Shown piece by piece: positions 1 to 5,111 of a DNA stretch of 5,910 nt (position 1 is its first letter; every line of letters begins with the position of its first letter). This stretch comes from Lysobacteraceae bacterium (GTDB taxonomy: Bacteria; Pseudomonadota; Gammaproteobacteria; Xanthomonadales; Rhodanobacteraceae). The position numbers and the translations under genes are program-made. The notes below the pieces were generated by a model. The model saw nothing but the letters and a program-made list of their open reading frames with translations. It was not told the origin of the DNA and searched no databases. Where the stretch lies: NCBI GenBank assembly GCA_018971925.1, contig JAGWZT010000138.1, positions 1 through 5,910 on the forward strand. The letters are read 5' to 3'.

Positions 1-332
1 GCGCCGGCGATCAGCGCCGACGGGTCGATCATGTGGCGCGCACCGCGCGGATGGATCACCAGCCGCGCGTTCGGCAACTCGCGCATCAACGCACCCGCGC
101 CGCCCGCGTGATCGAGATGCACGTGCGTCGGCATCACGTAATCCACCGCCCCGCGCGAAATACCAAGTCCGGCCAGGGTCTCCAGCAACAATGGCACCGA
201 CAGGCTGGTGCCGCTTTCGACGAACGCGTAATGCCCGTCGCTGCCGACCAGATAACACGCCGCCATGCGCGGACGATGCTGCGCGGTGTCGATGCAAACG
301 ATGTCGTCATTCAGGATTTCGTAATGCGCCAT
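1..332 (-). CDS. MBL-fold metallo-hydrolase, N-terminal part (runs off window)
   Basis: The reading frame begins at an ATG at 332-330 and stays open to the window edge, giving 110 residues. It carries the metallo-beta-lactamase metal-binding signature THVHLDHAGG at residues 69-78, where H70, H72, D74 and H75 are the expected di-metal ligands. The following stretch LPNARLVIHPRGARH (about 86-100) resembles, from memory, the ST1585-like branch of the MBL superfamily. The N-terminus (MAHYEILNDDIVCIDT) has the beta-strand start typical of the fold and shows no signal peptide, so a cytoplasmic enzyme is likely. The substrate cannot be told: the superfamily covers thioesterases, lactonases and phosphodiesterases. 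The remaining metal ligands lie outside the window. The gene sits 71 nt downstream of the acetyltransferase gene on the same strand and is probably in the same transcript, with its own good Shine-Dalgarno. Fold assignment is firm; function is open. Confidence 0.87.
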   Translation of the reverse strand, partial: MAHYEILNDDIVCIDTAQHRPRMAACYLVGSDGHYAFVESGTSLSVPLLLETLAGLGISRGAVDYVMPTHVHLDHAGGAGALMRELPNARLVIHPRGARHMIDPSALIAG

Positions 333-337
333 CACGG

Positions 338-342
338 CCTCC
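338..342 (-). promoter_or_regulatory. Shine-Dalgarno GGAGG of the MBL hydrolase gene
   Basis: On the minus strand GGAGG lies 5 nt before the ATG at 332-330. It fixes the start over an out-of-frame ATG 16 nt upstream (348-346), and shows that this gene can be translated independently of the acetyltransferase gene before it. Confidence 0.7.
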
Positions 343-403
343 GTGCATGCTGCCGCAACATGCGGGAGCAGAAGATTCTTGCACGGGCATCAAGGACGCC
401 GGT

Positions 404-1096
404 TCAGCGCGCGTGTGCGCGCTCCAGCACCGCGACGTTGACTTCCGCGCGCAACCGGAACCCGAGCTTTTCATAGAGCGCGATCGCCGGATGGTTGTCT
501 TTCCACGCGTGCAGGAACGGTGTTTCGCCGCGCGCCTGGATGGCCGTCGCGACGATCGCCGACAAGCGTCGCGCGAGTCCGCGCCCGCGAAAATCGGGAT
601 GCGTGCACACGCCACTGACTTCGGTGTAGCCGGGCATGCGCATGCGTTCACCCGCCATCGCCGCCAGACGGCCATCGATGCGGATGCCGCGAAACCTGCC
701 CATCACGTGCGTGCGCGCAAGGAACGGTCCTGGCTGCGTGAGTTGCGCCAGCGCCAGCATCTCCGGTGCATCCGCATCGCCCAGCGTGATGATGTCTTCA
801 GCGGGCGCCGCATCGATGGAACGTGTCGCCACCATCTGGACGCCCAGCGCGGTTTTCGTGGCCCGCAACGCTGGCGGCACCGCAATCTCCGGAACCTGCA
901 GCACGTACACGTGTTCGCCCGGTTCCACCAACCCTGCAAGGGCATCCAACGCTGCCGGACTGTCATCGCGCGCCGACGCAAACAGGTTCACGTCACGCTG
1001 GTAGCGCTTCGCCAACGCACCACCCTCCGACAATGATGCATGGCGACTGGCGAGGCTTTCCCAGACTGGCCGATCAAGCTCAGCGGACGCGCCCAT
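404..1096 (-). CDS. GNAT family (FR47-like) N-acetyltransferase
   Basis: This is a 230-residue protein predicted to transfer an acetyl group from acetyl-CoA to an amine; the acceptor is unknown. The C-terminal half holds the GNAT core. Motif A is VSGVCTHPDFRGRGLARRLS (160-179), with the pyrophosphate-binding loop R170-G-R-G-L-A175. Motif B is the NHPAIALYEKLGF segment (201-213), as in FR47-type members. The N-terminal half (about 1-125) is less conserved, with an ELDRPVWESL-like opening and a central beta-rich part. I chose the ATG at 1096-1094, which comes 2 nt after the gshA stop (TGA at 1101-1099) and implies translational coupling, since no strong Shine-Dalgarno is visible. A start 16 codons upstream would lie inside gshA, and its extra residues are only an off-frame reading of the gshA end. 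There is no signal peptide or membrane segment. Family call is secure; the biological substrate is not. Confidence 0.9.
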   Translation of the reverse strand: MGASAELDRPVWESLASRHASLSEGGALAKRYQRDVNLFASARDDSPAALDALAGLVEPGEHVYVLQVPEIAVPPALRATKTALGVQMVATRSIDAAPAEDIITLGDADAPEMLALAQLTQPGPFLARTHVMGRFRGIRIDGRLAAMAGERMRMPGYTEVSGVCTHPDFRGRGLARRLSAIVATAIQARGETPFLHAWKDNHPAIALYEKLGFRLRAEVNVAVLERAHAR

Positions 1097-1098
1097 CG

Positions 1099-2463
1099 TC
1101 AATACGCGAATTCGCGGAACACCGGATCGACGCTGCCATGCCATTCGGTACGGAACAGCTCCAGCTTGCGTTCGGCCGGCGTCTGGTTGGCTTCGGCGAA
1201 TTCGATCAACGGCTGCAGGAACATGGTCTCATCGACTCCGTTCCGGTTGAGCCGCGCGCGCCGCTTCAAACCATTGCCGGCGATTTCCAGCGCGCGCAAC
1301 GACAGCTCGCGCACGGTTTCGCCGCGAAACGGAAATTTGAGTGCGTGCTTCGGCACGCCATCGCGCAAGGCGTGGCGTTCTGGCATGTCGAAATCCTTCA
1401 CCAGATCCCAGGCGGCATCGAGTGATTCGGTGTCGTACAACAGGCCGACCCAGAACGCCGGCAGCGCACACAGGCGGTTCCACGGGCCGCCGTCCGCGCC
1501 GCGCATTTCCAGATACTGCTTGAGGCGCACCTCCGGGAACGCCGTGGTCATGTGGTCGGACCAGTCGCGCAGCGTGGGTTTCTCGCCCGGCAGCGCGGGC
1601 AGTTTGCCTGCGAGGAAATCGCGGAACGATTGCCCCGCGCAGTCGATGTAGCGCCCGTGGCGATGCACGAAGTACATCGGCACGTCGAGCAGGTAATCGA
1701 CGTAGCGCTCGAACCCGAAACCGTCCCGGAACACGAAATCCAGCATGCCGGTGCGGTCGGCATCGGTGTCGGTCCAGATGTGCGAGCGGTAGCTCTGGAA
1801 CCCGTTCGGCTGGCCTTCGGTGAAGGGCGAGTCGGCGAACAGCGCGGTCGCGATCGGCTGCAGCGCCAGCGACACGCGGAACTTCTTCACCATGTCGGCT
1901 TCATCGGCGAAGTCGAGGTTGACCTGTACCGTGCAGGTGCGGGTCATCATGTCGAGGCCGAGCGAGCCGACCTTCGGCATGTAGCGGCGCATGATCGCGT
2001 AGCGGCCCTTGGGCATCCAGGGCATCTCGTCGCGCTTCCACTTCGGCTGGAAACCCATGCCGAGGATGCCGAGTTGCAGGGGTTCGGCCGCGCGGCGCAC
2101 GCAGTCGAGGTGTTCCTGCACCTCGCAGCAGGTCTGGTGGATGGTTTCCAGCGGCGCACCGGACAATTCAAGCTGACCGGCAGGCTCCAGCGTCACCGAC
2201 GCGTTGCCGCGTGCCAGCGCAATGACGTTGCCGTCCTCCTCGACCGGTTCCCAGCCGCAGCCGGCAACGCCGTGCAGCAACGCGCCGATGCCACGTTCAC
2301 CCGCATACGGCGGCGGACGCAAATCGTCGGTGCGAAACACGAACTTCTCGTGCTCGGTGCCGATCTTCCAGTCCGCCGCGGGGCGGCCGCCGGCGGCGAG
2401 GTATTCGACGAGTTGTGCGCGCCGTTCGATCGGTTGTTCGGCAACGTGGCTGGGACCGGACAT
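1099..2463 (-). CDS. gshA: Glutamate-cysteine ligase, plant/GCS2 type
   Basis: This ATP-dependent enzyme joins L-glutamate to L-cysteine to give gamma-glutamylcysteine, the first and rate-limiting step of glutathione synthesis, in the cytoplasm. The 454-residue length fits the plant/alphaproteobacterial type. Visible signatures are GTEHEKF (35-41, acidic residues E37 and E39), a TLEPAGQLELSGAPL segment (91-105), WKRDEMPWMPKGRYAIMRRYMP (142-163), TCTVQVNLDF (176-185) and PEVRLKQYLEMRGAD (310-324). Cysteines occur at 69, 112, 113, 121, 177, 275 and 332; plant relatives are controlled by intramolecular disulfides, but whether that applies here is unknown. The ATG at 2463-2461 is preferred because GAAGG precedes it by 7 nt; a further in-frame upstream Met (2529) would add a Ser/Arg-rich stretch with no family resemblance. 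The downstream acetyltransferase gene starts 2 nt after the stop. A dedicated promoter in the 226-bp gap before the gene is likely, but I found no clear -35/-10 pair. In some databases the symbol gshA is reserved for the unrelated enteric family. Confidence 0.96.
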   Translation of the reverse strand: MSGPSHVAEQPIERRAQLVEYLAAGGRPAADWKIGTEHEKFVFRTDDLRPPPYAGERGIGALLHGVAGCGWEPVEEDGNVIALARGNASVTLEPAGQLELSGAPLETIHQTCCEVQEHLDCVRRAAEPLQLGILGMGFQPKWKRDEMPWMPKGRYAIMRRYMPKVGSLGLDMMTRTCTVQVNLDFADEADMVKKFRVSLALQPIATALFADSPFTEGQPNGFQSYRSHIWTDTDADRTGMLDFVFRDGFGFERYVDYLLDVPMYFVHRHGRYIDCAGQSFRDFLAGKLPALPGEKPTLRDWSDHMTTAFPEVRLKQYLEMRGADGGPWNRLCALPAFWVGLLYDTESLDAAWDLVKDFDMPERHALRDGVPKHALKFPFRGETVRELSLRALEIAGNGLKRRARLNRNGVDETMFLQPLIEFAEANQTPAERKLELFRTEWHGSVDPVFREFAY

Positions 2464-2470
2464 GCACACA

Positions 2471-2475
2471 CCTTC
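2471..2475 (-). promoter_or_regulatory. Shine-Dalgarno GAAGG of gshA
   Basis: GAAGG on the minus strand lies 7 nt before the ATG at 2463-2461, which selects this start over the longer open frame reaching 2529. A short possible hairpin (CCGCC at 2488-2492 with GGCGG at 2500-2504, 7-nt loop) lies about 24 nt before the start codon in the same leader; it is too short to interpret. Confidence 0.6.
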
Positions 2476-2573
2476 GGAGGAGCTAGACCGCCAAGATGGG
2501 GCGGCGGACGGCGATCTGCAAGTACTCAACCCAAGGGCAGTCCTCGCGGCTCGGATGCGGGTGGCCGTTCGCG

Positions 2574-2654
2574 CTGAGCGTAGCGGCCTTCAGGCCGCGA
2601 AGTCGAAGCGCCACTGACGGTCCTTCGACTTCGGCGCTTCGCGCCTACGCTCAG
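2574..2654. repeat. Nested inverted repeat, potential four-arm cruciform
   Basis: Two outer arms are exact complements: CTGAGCGTAG (2574-2583) with CTACGCTCAG (2645-2654), 10 bp. Two inner arms are also exact: CGAAGTCGAAG (2598-2608) with CTTCGACTTCG (2623-2633), 11 bp, closing a 14-nt loop. Where outer and inner stems meet, each side carries its own mini-hairpin: CGGCCT-TC-AGGCCG (2584-2597) on the left and GCGC-TTC-GCGC (2634-2644) on the right. The fold would be a four-way junction. It lies 35 nt past the ysxC stop and 110 nt before gshA. The core wording (CTGAGCGTAG, GTCGAAG) resembles, from memory, the dispersed intergenic REP-like repeats of many proteobacteria. No T-run follows in either direction, so it is not a classical terminator; mRNA protection of the ysxC 3' end is possible. 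Only one copy occurs in the window. Confidence 0.85.
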
Positions 2655-2689
2655 GCCGATCGGGAAATTTGGTGTGATAGCGGCGCCCG

Positions 2690-3346
2690 TCAGCCCAGCA
2701 ACGCCGCTACCGCGGCGCGCGCTTCGTGCACGCCGGTACCGGCAGGCGCGGAGAACGGAATCAACTGCACGCGCCCCCCTTCTTCCGCGATTTCATCCTC
2801 GACTTCGCGCTGGCGGGCATGCACCTGCGCGCGCGAAAGCTTGTCGGCCTTGCTGAGCAACACCACGCACGGCAGTTCGATGGCGGCGCAGAAGGCCAGC
2901 ATCTGGCGATCGAACGCGGCGGGCGCGTGACGGATGTCCGCGATCAGCACCAGTCCGCGCAGCGACTGGCGCTTGCGCAGATAGGCGTCGATTTCCTGCT
3001 TCCAGTGCTGGCGCAGGGCCGGCGGTACCTTGGCATAACCGTAACCGGGCAGGTCCACCAGCCGATGTCCGCCGGGCAGCGCGAACACCACCAATTGCTG
3101 GGTGCGCCCCGGCGTCTTGCTGGTGCGCGCCAGTGCACCCTGGCCGGCGAGCGCATTGATGGCGCTGGACTTGCCCGCGTTGGAGCGCCCGGCGAAAGCC
3201 ACCTCGGCGGCGGTATCCGGCGGCAGCTGGTCGACGCGATGCGCCGCCAGCACGAAGGCCGCGCCGCGCAATGGATTGCTGGTCGATTGACGTCCCTGTG
3301 TCTGGTTCCCGCCCAATCCATGGCCGGGATGACGCGTTGGACTCAT
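2690..3346 (-). CDS. ysxC: Ribosome biogenesis GTP-binding protein YsxC/EngB (YihA)
   Basis: This is a TrmE-Era-EngA-EngB-Septin class GTPase needed for late large-subunit ribosome assembly and, in several bacteria, for viability and division. The 218 residues show all G motifs: G1 GRSNAGKS (53-60), G2 region SKTPGRTQQ (76-84, T78), G3 DLPGYGYAK (98-106), the family-typical ADIRH (136-140), G4 SKAD (165-168; TKAD is usual in the family) and a G5 FSA (198-200). There is no signal peptide. The ATG at 3346-3344 follows AAGG at 8 nt spacing and is the only plausible ATG. It gives an N-terminal tail of about 25 residues rich in G, Q, S and T before the family-like NPLRGAAFVLAAH opening, longer than in E. 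coli YihA. TTG codons at residues 11 and 26 are possible shorter starts but lack a visible ribosome site. The gene is divergent from cytochrome c4, an arrangement I recall from Pseudomonas. No clear promoter was found for it. Confidence 0.96.
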   Translation of the reverse strand: MSPTRHPGHGLGGNQTQGRQSTSNPLRGAAFVLAAHRVDQLPPDTAAEVAFAGRSNAGKSSAINALAGQGALARTSKTPGRTQQLVVFALPGGHRLVDLPGYGYAKVPPALRQHWKQEIDAYLRKRQSLRGLVLIADIRHAPAAFDRQMLAFCAAIELPCVVLLSKADKLSRAQVHARQREVEDEIAEEGGRVQLIPFSAPAGTGVHEARAAVAALLG

Positions 3347-3354
3347 GTCTGTCG

Positions 3355-3358
3355 CCTT
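3355..3358 (-). promoter_or_regulatory. Shine-Dalgarno AAGG of ysxC
   Basis: AAGG on the minus strand lies 8 nt before the ysxC ATG (3346-3344). It supports the ATG that includes the N-terminal tail over internal TTG codons. Confidence 0.5.
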
Positions 3359-3402
3359 GTCTGGTTTCCGGCGAGTCTGCGATCCGGGACGAGATGCTGC
3401 GT

Positions 3403-3432
3403 TTGACGCACCTTTCCCGCCGCGGCGATAAT
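3403..3432 (+). promoter_or_regulatory. Sigma70-type promoter of the cytochrome c4 - dsbA operon
   Basis: A -35 box TTGACG (3403-3408, 5 of 6 consensus) is followed after 18 nt by a -10 box GATAAT (3427-3432, 5 of 6). Transcription would start near 3439, leaving a leader of about 54 nt. The -10 box is bracketed by two CCGCGG hexamers (3420-3425 and 3434-3439). This is the best promoter-like pair I found in the window and sits in the divergent gap between ysxC and the cytochrome gene. It probably drives all three plus-strand genes. The call is by consensus only. Confidence 0.72.
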
Positions 3433-3481
3433 CCCGCGGTTCGCGCCAGCCTCTGCGCCGGTGCTCATGCCTTAAGGGAAA

Positions 3482-3487
3482 GAGAGG
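3482..3487 (+). promoter_or_regulatory. Shine-Dalgarno GAGAGG of cytochrome c4
   Basis: GAGAGG lies 5 nt before the ATG at 3493-3495. It decides the start: the frame is open far upstream (to 3271, inside antisense ysxC), but only this ATG has a ribosome site and directly opens a signal peptide downstream of the promoter. Confidence 0.75.
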
Positions 3488-3492
3488 ATTCT

Positions 3493-4329
3493 ATGGGTTT
3501 CCGGCGCTCAGCAGCTGTCCTTGTCATGCTCGCCGCCACGGCGCCGATCGCGGTGGCGCTGTCGGCCCCGCCGGCCAGGCACTCGGCCGAGTCGAAACCT
3601 GCAGCCTCCGCTCCCGCTGCGAGCGCGCCCGCCGGCAGTTCCAGTGCCGCTGCGCCGGCCAGTGCCGCGAGTACGGGCGACGCAGCCAAAGCCGCGGAAG
3701 CGGAATTCGACAAGCTCGCCGCTGTCGCAACCAAGCCGGGCGACGCCACCGCCGGCCAGGCCAAGGCCGCCGCCTGCGGCGCCTGCCACGGCATGGATGG
3801 CAATTCCAGCGATGCGCAATATCCCAAGCTTGCCGGCCAGAGCGAGCAATACATCGTCACCCAGCTGATGCGCTTCAAGAGCGGCACGCGGCAGAACGCG
3901 ATCATGCAGGGCATGGCCTCAACGCTGGCACCGCAGGACATGCATGACATCGGGGCGTACTTCTCGCAGCAGAAGCGCCTGCCGGGCGTGGCCGATTCCA
4001 AGCTCGCCGACGATGGCGAAAAGCTGTACCGCGAAGGTGATTCCAGCCGCGGCATCCCGGCGTGCATGGCGTGCCACGGTCCGGATGGTGCGGGCAATCC
4101 GGGCTGGCGCGTACCGAACATCGGCGGCCAGCACGCCGATTACGTGCAGGCGCAGCTCAAGGCCTGGCACGACGGTGCCGCCTGGGGCAGCGACACGCAC
4201 GCCATGATCATGCCGGCCATCGCCCAGCACCTGACCGAGCAGGACATTTCGGCGGTTTCGAGCTACGTCGAGGGTCTGCATCCCGCGCCCGCACCGAAGG
4301 CGGCCGCCAAGACCGACGCCATCGATTGA
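3493..4329 (+). CDS. cc4: Di-heme cytochrome c4, with extended N-terminal linker
   Basis: This periplasmic or membrane-tethered electron carrier belongs to the cytochrome c4 family, whose members pass electrons towards terminal oxidases. The 278 residues contain a signal peptide or anchor (1 to about 24, RRSAAVLVMLAATAPIAVAL), then an Ala/Pro/Ser-rich low-complexity stretch (about 25-66), then two c-type domains. Heme sites are CGACH (95-99) and CMACH (191-195). Candidate axial methionines are M138/M141 (NAIMQGMASTL) and M238/M240 (AMIMPAIAQHL). The domain repeat is visible in the pairs YPKLAGQ.EQYIVTQL and VPNIGGQHADYVQAQL. Family members are usually near 200-210 residues; the extra length is almost all the linker, plus a short Ala/Pro/Lys tail (264-278). 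If the signal is not cleaved, the linker would tether the hemes to the inner membrane. The gene heads an operon with two dsbA genes. Heme count and family are firm; anchoring is inference. Confidence 0.95.
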   Translation: MGFRRSAAVLVMLAATAPIAVALSAPPARHSAESKPAASAPAASAPAGSSSAAAPASAASTGDAAKAAEAEFDKLAAVATKPGDATAGQAKAAACGACHGMDGNSSDAQYPKLAGQSEQYIVTQLMRFKSGTRQNAIMQGMASTLAPQDMHDIGAYFSQQKRLPGVADSKLADDGEKLYREGDSSRGIPACMACHGPDGAGNPGWRVPNIGGQHADYVQAQLKAWHDGAAWGSDTHAMIMPAIAQHLTEQDISAVSSYVEGLHPAPAPKAAAKTDAID

Positions 4330-4357
4330 ACCCGCCGCGTCGCGCGCGGTCGGTTCA
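4327..4357 (+). other. Hairpin overlapping the cytochrome c4 stop codon
   Basis: TGAACC (4327-4332, containing the stop) pairs exactly with GGTTCA (4352-4357). After one mismatch, GCCGCG (4334-4339) pairs with CGCGGT (4345-4350, one G-U), leaving a 5-nt loop. No T-run follows, so this is not a standard terminator. It could partially stop transcription or protect the cytochrome message from 3' decay, letting the cytochrome be made in excess over the DsbA proteins. The 82-nt gap to the next gene holds no clear promoter. Confidence 0.5.
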
Positions 4358-4411
4358 GGGCCAGCACAGCAGACTGCCGGCCATCATCCGTGATTTGACA
4401 GGGTCCCGATC

Positions 4412-5110
4412 ATGATCAAACGCACCGTTGTGCTCCTGCTGCTCGCCGCGACAGCCGGGCTTGCGTTCGCGCAGGCGCCGCAGCAATGGACCGAAGGCAA
4501 GGATTACTTCGCGATCCAGAACCCGCAGCCCACCGCCCAGCCCGACAAGGTGGTGGTGACGGAAGTGTTCTCGTTCGGCTGCCCGGCGTGCAACCAGTTC
4601 GAACCCTACGTCGACAAGCTGCGCGCCGAACTGCCCAGCGGTGCGGTGCTGCAGTTCCTGCCGGCGAGCTGGCATCCGAACGAAGACTGGCCCGTATTCC
4701 AGCGCGCCTACTTCACCGCCAAGGCGCTGGGGCTGGACAACAAGGAATCGCACGACGCGGTGTTCAAGGCGATCTGGGGTCCAAATGGCCCGCTCGCGAC
4801 CTACGATCCGGCCACCCAGCGTCCCAAGGATGAATCCAACCTGCCCAAGATCGAGGACGTCGCGAAGTTCTATGGCAAGTTTGGCGCCAAGCCGGGCGAA
4901 TTCGTCGCGACCGCCAATTCGTTTTCCGTGAACCTGGAAATGAAACGCGCCGACCAGCAGATCATGGCATGGGGCGTGGACAGCACGCCAACCATCATCA
5001 TCGATGGCAAGTGGCGGCTCACGCCGGCTTCCACCAAAAGTGCACAACAAGCGGTGGACCTGACGCTGTTCCTGGTCAACAAGGAACTCGCTTCAAAGAA
5101 GGCGAAGTGA
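4412..5110 (+). CDS. dsbA: Periplasmic thiol:disulfide oxidoreductase, DsbA family, CPAC active site
   Basis: This protein is predicted to introduce disulfides into exported proteins. It has 232 residues: a Sec signal peptide (MIKR, hydrophobic core, likely cleavage after LAFA at 20), then a DsbA-type thioredoxin fold. The active site is FGCPAC (55-60; catalytic C57 and C60) and the cis-proline loop is STPT (191-194, P193). The helical insert (about 90-180) includes a loop rich in Pro, Asn and Asp (about 122-148) that is absent from the neighbouring paralogue. Classical DsbA has CPHC; the His-to-Ala change would be expected to make the site less oxidising or alter partner choice, by analogy with dipeptide variants of the fold. 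It starts 82 nt after cytochrome c4, with a modest AGGG 8 nt before the ATG, and ends 1 nt before the second dsbA gene. No dsbB is in the window. Alternatively it could be a reductase or isomerase-like member, but it lacks a DsbC/G dimerisation domain. Confidence 0.9.
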   Translation: MIKRTVVLLLLAATAGLAFAQAPQQWTEGKDYFAIQNPQPTAQPDKVVVTEVFSFGCPACNQFEPYVDKLRAELPSGAVLQFLPASWHPNEDWPVFQRAYFTAKALGLDNKESHDAVFKAIWGPNGPLATYDPATQRPKDESNLPKIEDVAKFYGKFGAKPGEFVATANSFSVNLEMKRADQQIMAWGVDSTPTIIIDGKWRLTPASTKSAQQAVDLTLFLVNKELASKKAK

Positions 5111-5111
5111 C

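Noticed and set aside
191..1036. Plus-strand 281-codon open frame over the MBL and acetyltransferase genes
   Set aside because: Arg/His/Cys-rich composition typical of antisense reading; both minus-strand genes have recognisable motifs.
1097..1144. Upstream in-frame ATG for the acetyltransferase gene
   Set aside because: It lies inside gshA, the added residues are an off-frame copy of the gshA end, and the ATG just after the gshA stop fits coupling.
2464..2529. 22-residue N-terminal extension of glutamate-cysteine ligase
   Set aside because: Ser/Arg-rich with no family similarity; the GAAGG ribosome site sits within it and serves the downstream ATG.
1552..2577. Long plus-strand open frame of 341 codons opposite gshA
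   Set aside because: It is fully antisense to a gene with clear family motifs, its protein is rich in His, Arg, Ala and Val without a recognisable domain, and GC-rich third positions make such shadow frames common.
2574..2654. Inverted repeat as a Rho-independent terminator of ysxC
   Set aside because: No run of T follows the stem on either strand and the arms are interrupted by separate mini-hairpins; REP-like repeat fits better.
3600..3700. Ala/Pro/Ser coding stretch as a DNA tandem repeat
   Set aside because: Codons vary and there is no fixed repeat unit; it is low complexity at the protein level only.
4395..4400. Perfect TTGACA upstream of the first dsbA gene as a -35 box
   Set aside because: A -10 box at 16-18 nt spacing would fall inside the coding start, and no TATAAT-like sequence is there.
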